From the NCBI RefSeq assembly GCF_030388665.1, contig NZ_CP128847.1, positions 1-64,000 on the forward strand: DNA of 64,000 nt, written 5' to 3'. The number at the start of each line of letters is the position of its first letter. Position 1 is the stretch's first letter. Origin of the DNA: Streptomyces flavofungini. GTDB taxonomy: Bacteria > Actinomycetota > Actinomycetes > Streptomycetales > Streptomycetaceae. Of this stretch, positions 17,792 through 26,505 are shown one piece after another. The position numbers were made by a program, and so were the translations under genes. The notes beneath the pieces were generated by a model. It was not told the origin of the DNA. It did no database searches and saw only the letters and a list, made by a program, of their open reading frames with translations.

Positions 17792-18265
17792 ATGACGGCA
17801 ACGAAGAACGACCCTTGGTTGATCGAGGCGATCTGGCGGTCGGCCGACCTGACGCAGGCCTACCTCGTCCAGGACCGTGTTCAGGTCGCGGTGTGCCTCG
17901 AGGGCATGGACACCGTCCGGCTCGAGCGCGTCCTGATGTGGCTGGTCCTCGAGCACGACGCCCTGTTCGACGAGCTGGGGGAACCGTCCATGCTGGTGCG
18001 TCAGCTCGATGCCGTGGGTGCCCTGGCACCGCCGGAGACCGAGCTGACGATGATGGCGGCCGTCCACCGGGTCGCCGCCGGGGAGAAGGGGCTCACCGCA
18101 GCGCTGGAGGGCCTGGCGCTGCCGGATCGCGTGCACGCTCTCGCGGTCTGCACCGTCGTCATGCTGCTGGACGCCCTTGGCCGCACCAAGGCCCTGGAGC
18201 ACCTCGACGCCCAGGCGGCGCGATACGAGCAGATGGGCCACCCCCGGCCCTACACGCCCCTGTGA
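17792..18265 (+). CDS. Hypothetical soluble protein
   Basis: This 157-aa protein starts at ATG 17792, with GGGGAGG three bases upstream of GC. It is Leu- and Asp-rich and mostly helical, with segments like RLERVLMWLVLEHDALFDEL. There is no signal peptide, metal cluster or known motif. The 340 bases upstream of it hold no supported gene. Confidence 0.6.
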   Translation: MTATKNDPWLIEAIWRSADLTQAYLVQDRVQVAVCLEGMDTVRLERVLMWLVLEHDALFDELGEPSMLVRQLDAVGALAPPETELTMMAAVHRVAAGEKGLTAALEGLALPDRVHALAVCTVVMLLDALGRTKALEHLDAQAARYEQMGHPRPYTPL

Positions 18266-18306
18266 CCGCCCCCGCCGAATTCCTCCGCAACCGCAGGCAC
18301 CCGTGG

Positions 18307-18687
18307 TCAAGCCGGACCGGGGTCACTCTCGCACCGCGGATGGATCACGCCGCGGCTGACCAGCCAATCCGTCAGATCTCCAGGGCGCAGCAGCGGGAGC
18401 TGTCCCTGCCACGGCTGCCAGGCCAGTCCTCCGCCCAGGTGGTAGGTCAGCACCCCCAGTACGGTGCCGAGTTCGCCTCGGACCGTGAAACGGACGTCGC
18501 CCAGGCACATGCACTCGAAGGGATGGGGTTCGAGGTCGACTTCCAGGAGGCCGGCCAACTCGGCGATCTCATCGAAACCTCCTACCATGACGGACCGTTG
18601 GCCTCCCTCAGCTTCCCAAGGAGAAACCTCGACGGAGCGGACCGACGCCCACAGAGCATCCACGCGTCTCAATGCGATGGAAGCCAC
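18307..18687 (-). CDS. Hypothetical protein
   Basis: This 126-aa acidic protein starts at GTG 18687 with a G-rich site upstream. The sequence alternates beta-prone segments (VRFTVRGELGTVLGVLTYHL) and ends with a WLVSRGVI segment. It resembles small cytoplasmic immunity-like or SMI1-type proteins only in general character. It is convergent with the gene ending at 18265. Confidence 0.5.
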   Translation of the reverse strand: MASIALRRVDALWASVRSVEVSPWEAEGGQRSVMVGGFDEIAELAGLLEVDLEPHPFECMCLGDVRFTVRGELGTVLGVLTYHLGGGLAWQPWQGQLPLLRPGDLTDWLVSRGVIHPRCESDPGPA

Positions 18688-18874
18688 CCCAACCCCCCTG
18701 GGCTAGAACTCGTGGGCCTGGATGGCCTTGAGGCCGCTGCCCTTCTCCGACCATCCTCGCCGGGGACACGACGCCACTCAATGCAGCGGTGCGCCAGGCT
18801 CAACCCCAAACCCGGCCCCCGCGTCCGACAGGGCCTTGCGAAACCAGCCTCACCAGCCCCGCGAGCAGGTTCGC

Positions 18875-19927
18875 CTACGGGATCTGGGCGGGGCGCCGGG
18901 ATCCTCTGCGTGCATCGCCGAGGTGCTCGAGCAGCTCGGCCGGCTCCGGCCGGATGCTGCCGCACAGGTAGCGGATCCCGTCGCCCTCGGGAGGAAACCC
19001 TGCGGTGTCCTTGCCGATCGGGTGACGCCGGCTCGTCGCCGTGCGCCATCCATACCGCTCGTCCCAGACGAGCGCGGGCGCGCGCTGTCCCTCGGCGAGC
19101 AGGACCGCGGCCGCCACGAAGCCGCCCTCGAGCTGCCGTGTCTCGACCCGGGCCGGCTCGGCGACGCCGGCCTCGGCCAGGCCATCGAACAGGCGCTGCA
19201 GATACGGGCGCAGGCCGCGGGCGTGGAGCTCGGCCTCGGCGATCACCGCGGCACCGCGATGGGTCACCGTGGGGTAGCCCAGGCGCTCGGCGGCTTCCAC
19301 GGGATCGAGTTCGGGGTGGGCCTCGATCAGGTCGGCGATGCGCTGGCCGCGGAGCTGGGCGAGGCCGGCCTGGGCGGTGGGGAACCGCGCGATCCCCAGG
19401 GTGTCGGCGACCTCGGCGAGCGTGATCGCGGGGTTGGCGTCGAGGAGCTCGGCGATCCGGGGCAGGATCTCATCGCGGGGCACCATGTCGCCGCTGCCGG
19501 TGCGGCGGCCGCCGCCGGCGCCCTTGCCCGGGCGGGCGGCCTTGAACGCGCGCACCACGTGCCGCGGCCAGTGCTCGGTGCCGCCCTCGGCCGGGACCAG
19601 GACGACGTGCTCGGCCAGCCGCCGATCGCGCTTGTAGGTGTTCCAGGTGCCCGCGGTCACGCCGAGCTCGCCGGCGGCCTCGTGACGGTCCAGCAGGTCC
19701 TGGTCGTCTTCGGCCGCCGGCAGGGGCGGCACCGGCTTGTCGGCGTAGAACGCGTCGGTCTGCTCCCCGTCCCACAGCTGCGCCCTCGAGGAGGGCGAGC
19801 TGATCGGCGCGGGGTGTCCGTCTTGGAGGTGCGGCGCCTTGTTGCGGAAGCCGCCGAGGCTGATACCCAGATCGGAGGCCAGGTCAGCCATGGTCTTCAC
19901 GTGCTGTAGGCGTCCGGCGCGGATCAT
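18875..19927 (-). CDS. Multi-HTH protein with a DUF6292-like C-terminal domain
   Basis: This 350-aa protein is read from ATG 19927 because GGAG lies eight bases upstream; an open frame further upstream is low-complexity. Several segments look like helix-turn-helix units: MADLASDLGISLGGFRNKA (about 15-33), HEAAGELGVTAGTWNTYKRD, and ITLAEVADTLGIARFPTAQA. The last about 100 residues (YLQRLFDGLAEAGVAEPARV... WGWR-like core ... LRPEPAELLEHL) resemble the DUF6292 domain of Streptomyces accessory proteins. A Gly-rich linker separates the HTH parts. Probably a DNA-binding regulator. Confidence 0.65.
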   Translation of the reverse strand: MIRAGRLQHVKTMADLASDLGISLGGFRNKAPHLQDGHPAPISSPSSRAQLWDGEQTDAFYADKPVPPLPAAEDDQDLLDRHEAAGELGVTAGTWNTYKRDRRLAEHVVLVPAEGGTEHWPRHVVRAFKAARPGKGAGGGRRTGSGDMVPRDEILPRIAELLDANPAITLAEVADTLGIARFPTAQAGLAQLRGQRIADLIEAHPELDPVEAAERLGYPTVTHRGAAVIAEAELHARGLRPYLQRLFDGLAEAGVAEPARVETRQLEGGFVAAAVLLAEGQRAPALVWDERYGWRTATSRRHPIGKDTAGFPPEGDGIRYLCGSIRPEPAELLEHLGDARRGSRRPAQIP

Positions 19928-20213
19928 GATCGGGTCTCCATCACGGGGGCGGGCGCAGACCAGGGCGCTCTGCGCGCGGGGCAGGGGCGGGGCGGGCAGC
20001 GGGAACAGCTCGTTCGGCCGCCAGGGGCCGGCGCGATGTTGCCCGCGGCCGCGGGCTGCCGCCCTGCTGGGCGACCGTCGGCAGGCTGCAGCGTGGGCGA
20101 TGGGCCGGTGCCGGAGTGCTGCCACGACATGCCGAACGATAGAACATTAACCCTATTGCGTCACGGAGGCAAGGGAGGCCATGCCGGACGGGCGCCGCGC
20201 TGTCCGGTCCCAG

Positions 20214-20260
20214 ATAAGTCGAGGCACCGCGAGGCGCTGACCTGGGGTGCCTCGACTTAT
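20214..20260. repeat. 15-bp perfect inverted repeat
   Basis: ATAAGTCGAGGCACC (20214-20228) is inverted exactly at 20246-20260 with a 17-nt loop. It lies in the 560-bp gap (19928-20490) between divergent genes, which otherwise shows only an AT-rich patch at about 20136-20158. It may be a regulator or recombinase site; being between divergent promoters, it is an unlikely terminator. Confidence 0.5.
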
Positions 20261-20490
20261 GCGGGATGACGTTTCGGCACTTCGTGTCCAACCGCAGGCC
20301 GTAGACCTGCGTGCCTACAGAACTTCGGGACTGCCCACACTTCGCCGGGATCGGACACGCGCGGCGTGCGGTGTGTGGTGCGCCGGCCGGTCTCGCTGCT
20401 GTTGTGGCCAGCCGCGGCGGTGGGCGGCGACGCGCGCGGCGGTGCACCGGGGTGTATCCGCGCGCCCAGTTGTCAGTCCGGTGGTTCATC

Positions 20491-21750
20491 ATGGGCCGCA
20501 TGAGTGGAAATGCGCGCAAGCGCAGCTCGTTCAGCGCGGCGTCGGTGTACGAGTCGGCCAGCCGCAATGCACGGTTCGTAGCGCCGAAGACGCCGCTCCT
20601 GGATGAGCTGTACGGAAGGTCTCCCGCTTCCGCTCTGGGCAAGTCCGTGGCCTCCGAGATGCTCCGCGAGTCGCTGCTGTCCAAGATGCTGCCTCCACGG
20701 CAGATGGCGGCCGGGGTACATGTCAGCGCGGTGTCCGCCGTGCTGGGCGAGGGATACCTCAAGACCGTCCTGGGGCCCGACCCCTTCGGGTTCGGCAAGA
20801 GCCTGCCCCGGTCCTCGGCGAGCCGAGCTTCTGTTTTCGCCTCGGTGTACGGCAAGCACATGCTGACGTCCGACCTGCTCGGTCTCGCCAACGGGCTGTC
20901 CGGCTTTCCTGTCCTGTCGGCGCTGGGAGTGTCCGTCACGGGGTCCATGAAGACCCCGTGGGAACGCCTGGAGGGTTACCCGGGCCGCGGCGGCGGCCTG
21001 CCGCTGGCCCTCGCCAGCTTCGTGACGAAGCCGCTGACGCCGAAACTTCCCCAGCTCGCGGAGGAGTTCGCCGAGCTGCTGTTCCCCGAGAACCTTCAGG
21101 GGTTCAGCGACGACGAATGGTCGCGACTGATCGAGATGTGCGTTCAGGACGGCATCGGACTGCTCGGGGCACCGGGCAAGGCGCATCTGCAGTCGCTGCT
21201 GGCGGCGCCCGACCGAGCAGCCCGCTATGCCTATCTGCTCGAGCAGAAGGACGCAATTCTCGACGAGCTCGAGGAGGGCCTGGACCAGGTTCACGACGAG
21301 GAGCTGGAAGACCTCGCAGAACTGGCCCGGCAGGCGGTCGCATGCGCTCGCGCGGGCGTCTGGGAAGGCGCCCTGGCACTGGCCGCCAATGTCCTCACCA
21401 CGGCCATGGATCATCACGGAATCCCCTGGTACCGGGCGGAGTTCGACGGCCTGGTCAACTCAGGCCGCCAGCCGATCACCGGATTCACCGGCGCTGGAGC
21501 GACCATCCGGTGGGTGCTCGACGCCGTCCCGCTGCCCGAGCGGGCCGTCGGCATTTTCGATCTTCGGGCGCACCTGGTCATTCGTCCGCTGGCCGAGGTG
21601 TTCCTCAAGGACGTGCCGACACAGGACACGTTCAACCGGCACCTGGTGGCGCATCACTCGTCGTACGACTCCTTTCGCGAAGAGTTCGTACTGCCGGCCC
21701 TGCTGAACGCCCACGCCCTCCTGCGAGGGATCGACGACCGCGTGGTCTAG
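20491..21750 (+). CDS. HEPN-like protein, candidate abortive-infection factor
   Basis: This 419-aa protein is read from ATG 20491; MSGN at 20500 is an alternative. The N-terminal half is Ala/Leu/Ser-rich without clear motif. The C-terminal about 140 residues are helical and end with FNRHLVAHHSS, which contains an R-x4-H HEPN ribonuclease-type motif, followed by a final helix (PALLNAHALLRGI). In many bacterial proteins a NRHxxxHG motif at this place marks HEPN domains linked to RNA cleavage and phage defence. A defence role is inference. No antitoxin-like partner is immediately adjacent. Confidence 0.5.
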   Translation: MGRMSGNARKRSSFSAASVYESASRNARFVAPKTPLLDELYGRSPASALGKSVASEMLRESLLSKMLPPRQMAAGVHVSAVSAVLGEGYLKTVLGPDPFGFGKSLPRSSASRASVFASVYGKHMLTSDLLGLANGLSGFPVLSALGVSVTGSMKTPWERLEGYPGRGGGLPLALASFVTKPLTPKLPQLAEEFAELLFPENLQGFSDDEWSRLIEMCVQDGIGLLGAPGKAHLQSLLAAPDRAARYAYLLEQKDAILDELEEGLDQVHDEELEDLAELARQAVACARAGVWEGALALAANVLTTAMDHHGIPWYRAEFDGLVNSGRQPITGFTGAGATIRWVLDAVPLPERAVGIFDLRAHLVIRPLAEVFLKDVPTQDTFNRHLVAHHSSYDSFREEFVLPALLNAHALLRGIDDRVV

Positions 21751-21913
21751 CGCGGGCGCGGCGGGCACCACGGCGCTCACGCGCGCCACCAGAGGGTGTA
21801 GCCCCGCTGGGGTGAACCCGTGATCTGGTCGTTGCCGACCGGGGTGGTGCGGGGCTGCATTCCGCCGAGCAGCCTCGTCCCGCGGAGGGGCAGCCGCCCG
21901 GGTCAGGCCCGTA

Positions 21914-22381
21914 TCAGGCCCGTACGAGCGGGCCGACGGCGGTGACGAAGGCGTTGTGCGCGGCCCGGGCGAGGGCACCGCGCCGGTCGCGGTCGGCTCG
22001 GTCGGGGGCCTCGTGCAGAGTGAAGGTGAGATCGACGATCCGATCGGCGAGCTGACGGACACGCGGGTCGTCGGTCAGGAGCTGGAGTTCCGCCAGGGCC
22101 TCGCCGGCGGTGGTGCGTGCCTCGAGCGCGGCGTGCTTGGCGGCGGCCTGCTCTGCTTCGGGTGCACCGGCCTCCCGCAGTTCGGAGCGCCGGTTCTGCA
22201 GGCGTCGCATCGCGGCGAGCCGGGCGAGGAAGAGGACGCACACCTGACGGAGTTCGGCACGGCGCCGATCCTGCCGGGTGTACCGGTCGGGGCGGGCCGC
22301 GGACCGCTCCTGCAGATGGAATCCGAGCACGGTCGCCAGCAGTGCGATCGTGGCGGCGACGGCGGACGATGCCAGTTCCAT
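21914..22381 (-). CDS. Membrane-anchored coiled-coil protein
   Basis: This 155-aa protein starts at ATG 22381, with GGGAG seven bases upstream. A short hydrophobic N-terminal span (about 3-20) is followed by a highly charged Arg/Glu/Ala-rich helix, likely a coiled coil facing the cytoplasm. No family is recognised. It follows the 236-aa gene by 98 bases on the same strand and may share its transcript. Confidence 0.6.
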   Translation of the reverse strand: MELASSAVAATIALLATVLGFHLQERSAARPDRYTRQDRRRAELRQVCVLFLARLAAMRRLQNRRSELREAGAPEAEQAAAKHAALEARTTAGEALAELQLLTDDPRVRQLADRIVDLTFTLHEAPDRADRDRRGALARAAHNAFVTAVGPLVRA

Positions 22382-22479
22382 GATCTGTCTCCCTCGGTGC
22401 GGATGGGCGGGTCGGGCGAGGCCCCGGCCGTGCCGGAGGATTCGGGCAGGGCTGTCGGCTCGGGGCCCGATCAGGCCGA

Positions 22480-23190
22480 TCAGACCTCTGGGTGCACGTT
22501 CTCGGCGGGCTGGCTGCGCAGCGTGATGCTGTCGGGGTCCGTGCCGGCGGGGCCGTTCGCGATGCGCGTGGCCAGGTCGCAGAAGTAACGGTCCTGGTTC
22601 CGGCCGGTCCGCACGTCGGCCACGGCCAGCTCTCCGAGGAACTGGCAGAACTCCCATGGGCTCAGGTTCTGCACGTACTCCAGCACCGTGTCCGTGGCCA
22701 GCTCCTGATAGATGAACCGGTGCCAGGCGCGTGCCGCGGTGACGCCGGACGCGAGGATGTCGTCGCCCTGCAGCGCGGCCTGGTCCTGGACGCGCTCGTG
22801 GGCGAGCCGGATGAGCCGGTCGGCGCGCAGGTGCTGGTCGTGCCCCTGGTGGAACCGGGGTGTGTCCGGGGCCAGCGTGAGCAGCTCCCGCAGCTGGCCG
22901 CAGAAGGCGTCGGCCACGGCGCGGTCGGCCGCGCGGGCCGCCCGGTTCGACAGGTGGACATCGACCTGGGCCTGCTCGGCATCCTCACGGGTGCGCCATC
23001 CCATCTGCAGGCCGGCGGGCCCGTAGGACGCCCACCTTGCGCCGTTCTTGATGCTCTGTCCAGAGCTCCAGTAGGTGCCGCCGATGCGGACACCGTCGAC
23101 GAGGAGGTGGTAGTCCTCGCCCCGGTGTTCGGGCTCGCGGGTGACGACTGCCCTGACGGCGGGGGTGGTGGTGCGGGGCTCGGTGCTCAT
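22480..23190 (-). CDS. Hypothetical protein under the twin-operator promoter
   Basis: This 236-aa protein has a clear GAGGGAGG ribosome site. Its first 80 residues (EDYHLLVDGVRIGGTYW ... WASYGPAGLQMGWRTREDA) are beta-rich, the remainder helical with many Arg and Asp. No catalytic motif is recognised. It diverges from a ribbon-helix-helix-like small gene, and both start sites flank two identical palindromes, so the pair is probably co-regulated. Confidence 0.65.
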   Translation of the reverse strand: MSTEPRTTTPAVRAVVTREPEHRGEDYHLLVDGVRIGGTYWSSGQSIKNGARWASYGPAGLQMGWRTREDAEQAQVDVHLSNRAARAADRAVADAFCGQLRELLTLAPDTPRFHQGHDQHLRADRLIRLAHERVQDQAALQGDDILASGVTAARAWHRFIYQELATDTVLEYVQNLSPWEFCQFLGELAVADVRTGRNQDRYFCDLATRIANGPAGTDPDSITLRSQPAENVHPEV

Positions 23191-23205
23191 CGCGCCTCCC
23201 TCGTA

Positions 23206-23259
23206 AAGTGGCTTGCCACTTATAAGGTAGCGCGGGGCATTGAAAGTGGCAAGCCACTT
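23206..23259. promoter_or_regulatory. Two 16-bp palindromic operators in a divergent promoter
   Basis: AAGTGGCTTGCCACTT (23206-23221) and AAGTGGCAAGCCACTT (23244-23259) differ only in the two central bases and are 38 bp apart centre to centre. They occupy most of the 86-bp space between the divergent starts at 23190 and 23277. They are strong candidates for binding by a dimeric repressor, perhaps the ribbon-helix-helix-like product of 23277-23525. Confidence 0.7.
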
Positions 23260-23276
23260 ATGGGAGGGTCTTCCTC

Positions 23277-23525
23277 ATGAGCGACAGGCACAGAAACCCA
23301 CCCCTCACCGTGCGGCCGCCCGCCGCGCTCAAAGCGGACGCCCAGAAGAAACTCAAAGACCGGAACCGCGAAACCCAGGCCTTCGTCATCGCCTGCCTGA
23401 ACGCCCTGGCCGCCGACCCGGACGGCTTCCTGGACCGACTCGCCGAGCACTGGCCCAAGGACACCCCCCGCGGCCGCCCACGCAGAACCGCAGCACCCAG
23501 CCCGTCCACTCCCACGCAGGACTGA
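23277..23525 (+). CDS. Small ribbon-helix-helix-like protein
   Basis: This 82-aa basic protein starts with a strand-like segment (NPPLTVRPPAALKADAQKKL) followed by two short helices (NRETQAFVIACLNALAAD), compatible with a ribbon-helix-helix DNA-binding fold, then a basic Pro-rich tail. GGGAGG lies upstream of the ATG. By position it is the natural candidate repressor for the twin palindromes. A CopG-type autoregulator is inferred, not shown. Confidence 0.55.
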   Translation: MSDRHRNPPLTVRPPAALKADAQKKLKDRNRETQAFVIACLNALAADPDGFLDRLAEHWPKDTPRGRPRRTAAPSPSTPTQD

Positions 23526-23667
23526 CAAGACGCGCCCGGGGGCCGCCGGGCCTGCCACCGAAGCCCGGAATCAGCCCGGGGCCGCCGCGCTCCACGCGCT
23601 GTCGCGGTGTGAGCGTTGCGGCCACCGCCGAGTTCAGACCCGTACGCTCCACTCCTGGGAGGAAACC

Positions 23668-24129
23668 GTGGCAGGCGTGGTGACGCTGGTGATCTCGATC
23701 GTGTCCCTCTGCACCTCGATGGCCGTCTTCTACTGGCAACGACGGCACGGAGACTTCGATTTGGCACGCATGCTCCATGCGGACCTGACGACAGGCGAGG
23801 TCGCGAGGGCCCGTGATGTGCTGGGCACATTCATCCACGACCCGCGCACCCTCGACAGCGAGGACCTGCGCGACGTACGGACGGCCTACTTCACGGTTCT
23901 GTGGTGCTTCGAGCGGCTGTACGCCGGGCGGCGCGCAATACGGGACGGCGGCGCGGCAAGCCGACGTCCACTGCGGTTCCTGGACCACATGATCAGCGGG
24001 CAGGTGTCCTACTGGGATCAGAACCTCCCCTGGATCAGGGAGGAACTGGAGCAGCATCCGGGAGGAGTCCACGACAGCGAATCACTGCGCGCCTTCACCG
24101 AGCTCCGGCACGCCGTCCTGCGCCGCTAG
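23668..24129 (+). CDS. Membrane-anchored hypothetical protein
   Basis: This 153-aa protein starts at GTG 23668 with GGGAGG upstream. An N-terminal hydrophobic helix (VVTLVISIVSLCTSMAVFYW) is followed by a soluble, mostly helical domain. This layout occurs widely in Streptomyces proteins of unknown function (often called DUF4760-like). No catalytic motif is visible. Confidence 0.6.
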   Translation: MAGVVTLVISIVSLCTSMAVFYWQRRHGDFDLARMLHADLTTGEVARARDVLGTFIHDPRTLDSEDLRDVRTAYFTVLWCFERLYAGRRAIRDGGAASRRPLRFLDHMISGQVSYWDQNLPWIREELEQHPGGVHDSESLRAFTELRHAVLRR

Positions 24130-24295
24130 CGCTGCGGCGCCGACCGGCGACTGCGGCCTTCGCCACGTCACTTCAACGGAACCGCACCCAATGAGTTTCG
24201 GCCCTGCCCGAAAGTCCTGGTGACGGCCCTCGCGATCGCCCTAACGTCGGGCCTGCCGGTCCATGAGGGCCGGCCACCGTACAAGGGGGAAGACC

Positions 24296-24751
24296 GTGAC
24301 CGTGTCCACAAAGCCCGTGCTCAAGCGCGCCAGGACTGCGGCCGCTGTGGTGGCCATCGGGACCGCCGCCACCCTGGCGGGCCCGGCGCCCGATGCGAGC
24401 GCGGGCGGTTCGTGCGATCCGGGCTGGTGCTCTCAGACCTGGAACGACAGCGGGAAGGGCTTCTACGCTCGGAAGAACTGGTGCAAGGACACTGGGAGCA
24501 CCGGCGCTTGGACCGCCGAGAAGCCAACCTGCAACAACCAGAAGGAGACCTGGCTCTCCCCCGGGGAGCGGACCAACGGCAAGCGGGACTGGGACGTCTT
24601 CCAGGTGAAGAAGGGACGCTGCTTCAAGGTCGACTTCGAGGTCCACCTGGGCCGCGACTTCTCGAAGAAGTACAACCGCAAGGACAAGAAGACCATCTAC
24701 GTCAAGGTCGAGAACGACGCCTTCGCCAAGGTCCGCAGCTCCACCTGCTGA
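24296..24751 (+). CDS. Small secreted protein
   Basis: This 151-aa protein starts at GTG 24296 after AAGGGGGA. It has a classical Sec signal: a basic N-region (KPVLKRAR), an Ala/Val hydrophobic core and a likely cleavage after ASA near residue 40. The mature part is Lys-, Trp- and Asp-rich with about seven Cys, suggesting two or three disulfides outside the cell. No enzyme motif is recognised. It stands alone between gaps of 160-230 bases. Confidence 0.65.
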   Translation: MTVSTKPVLKRARTAAAVVAIGTAATLAGPAPDASAGGSCDPGWCSQTWNDSGKGFYARKNWCKDTGSTGAWTAEKPTCNNQKETWLSPGERTNGKRDWDVFQVKKGRCFKVDFEVHLGRDFSKKYNRKDKKTIYVKVENDAFAKVRSSTC

Positions 24752-24984
24752 TCCGGCCGCAAGTGCCGCAGCGGGCACGTGGGCCAGCGGTTCGCGGTGC
24801 CTGCGCTGTGCAGCCCTGGCACTCGTTGCGCCCGGCGGGCAACGCGCGGGACCCGCGCGGCTACGACGCGTCCATGATCCCCATGCGGTAGACCGTCCCC
24901 GCGCACGCTTCGGGGATCGTCACGGCTGCCGTTCGAACCTTGGTCGTGAGTCAGTGACTGACTCCGTGCCGATCAACCTCCGAG

Positions 24985-25168
24985 GGGCGTAGCTCTCCCT
25001 GAGTGAGATCGGCGTGGTGGGCTGTTGCTGCCGCGGATCATTCGCCGGATCGCCGTGACCAGGTTCGGGGCTCGGGCGGCGATGGCGTTGTGCTGCTCCA
25101 CCCCACCGACCAGCACAACGACAGCCTCTCGGCCTGATCGGCGAGCTCACTCAGGAAGAGCTACTCCC
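24985..25168. repeat. MITE-like element with 27-bp imperfect terminal repeats
   Basis: Bases 24985-25011 and 25142-25168 are inverted copies with 24 of 27 matches; the core is CTCACTCAGG(G/A)AGAGCTAC. They bound 184 bp without a convincing gene. This matches a small non-autonomous transposon or the residue of an IS element. No target duplication could be confirmed by eye. Confidence 0.45.
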
Positions 25169-25351
25169 TTCGCCAACCGTGCTGCTGTCCACCACAGGAA
25201 TGCCACCACGCACTTGCTGGCGGCGTGTGACGAAAACAGCGCCTACGGCTGGTACGCACTCTTTACGGTGTCCGGCTTCGCGCTCACCATCTGTGACCAG
25301 GGGGTGCGGCTGGCACTTGCCAGCACGTCACCAGGCCTGGAGGGGGCAGGG

Positions 25352-26347
25352 ATGGGCGTGTTGTGGAAGCTGGAGCGGGCGACCGCGGCCAAGCACCGGC
25401 TGTATCAGCGCTATCTGGACGCCTGGTGGCCGATCCTGCTCCAGACCTCCCAGAGGAACGGATACACCCGGCCCCGCGTCACCCTCCTGGACGCTTTCGC
25501 CGGGCCCGGCCGCTACCAGGACGGAGAACCCGGCTCCCCTGTGATCATCCTGGACCGGCTCCTCCAGCACGACGCGATCGCCCGCATGCAGCTGAGCCCG
25601 CAGCGGGTGCACCTGGTGTTCATCGAGAAGGACCGCGCCCGGTACGAGCACCTGATGGCCGAACTCCACACCCGCTTCGGTCCCCTGGCCGACCTGCCCG
25701 TACGGGTCGAGGTACGGCGCGGCGAAGCCGGCCTCGACAGCCTCCCGCTGCTGACCGAGCTCGGCGCCTGGGGCCATCCGATCCTGGGCATCTTCGACAG
25801 CTGGGGGAGCGTGAACGTCCCCCTGGACGTGATGCGCCGCATCGCCGGCAACCGCTCGAGCGAGGTCATCACCACCTTCGGCCCCAACTGGTTCAGCCGC
25901 CGCGAGGACTTGAACCCCGACATGCTCGACACCGTGTTCGGCGGCCGCGCCTTCTGGACGCCGGCCGACGAGGAACTGCGCTCCGACGAACGCTGGCGGA
26001 TCTGGCTGACCACCTACCGCGGTGCGGTGCGCCGGGCCGGCTTCGGCTACCAGCTCCAGTTCCAGCTCGTGCCCCGCACCGGGCAGCCCCTCTACCTGGT
26101 GTTCGGCACCGGGAATCCCGCGGGCCTGAAGGCCATGAAGGAGGCCATGTGGAAGGTCGACGACCGCGACGGTGAAAGCTTCCGCGACCCCCGCACCCGC
26201 GGAGCCGAGACTGACGGGCAGCTCAACTTCTTCCAGATGGACGACCTGTGCGACCCCGAACTCGTCGAACTGGTCACCCAGCGCCTGCAGACCGGACCCA
26301 CCGTCGTGGAGACGATAGGCGACTGGCAGGAGCCGGTACCGGTCTGA
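25352..26347 (+). CDS. tcmP: TcmP-like three-Cys-motif partner protein
   Basis: This 331-aa protein starts at ATG 25352 behind GGAGGGGG. It matches the TcmP family: a Rossmann-like N-terminal core with LLDAFAGPGRYQDGEPGSP (about 48-66), HLVFIEKD, LPLLTEL and later GIFDSWGSVNVP and FNPxW-like segments (TTFGPNWFSRRED). Family members are usually found beside a three-Cys-motif DUF5131 protein, and their reaction is unknown, although the fold resembles methyltransferases. No partner gene is within this window, so this is an orphan copy. Longer in-frame sequence upstream (from 25025) crosses the MITE-like element and lacks a ribosome site. Confidence 0.75.
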   Translation: MGVLWKLERATAAKHRLYQRYLDAWWPILLQTSQRNGYTRPRVTLLDAFAGPGRYQDGEPGSPVIILDRLLQHDAIARMQLSPQRVHLVFIEKDRARYEHLMAELHTRFGPLADLPVRVEVRRGEAGLDSLPLLTELGAWGHPILGIFDSWGSVNVPLDVMRRIAGNRSSEVITTFGPNWFSRREDLNPDMLDTVFGGRAFWTPADEELRSDERWRIWLTTYRGAVRRAGFGYQLQFQLVPRTGQPLYLVFGTGNPAGLKAMKEAMWKVDDRDGESFRDPRTRGAETDGQLNFFQMDDLCDPELVELVTQRLQTGPTVVETIGDWQEPVPV

Positions 26348-26505
26348 GGCACCGTCGGCCCACCGGGCGCGAGGGACACCCGAGCCACGCCTCCGCCCGC
26401 CAGTGAAGTTCATCGTGCGGCGGTAGGTGCTGCCTTTCAGGGGAGCGGGAACGAATCTGGCAAGCACGAGCCGTGTGACGCTGGAAAATCGTAGGTTAGG
26501 TGGTC

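Noticed and set aside
25025-25351. N-terminal extension of the TcmP-like protein
   Set aside because: The extension crosses the MITE-like repeat and lacks family similarity, while ATG 25352 has a strong ribosome site.
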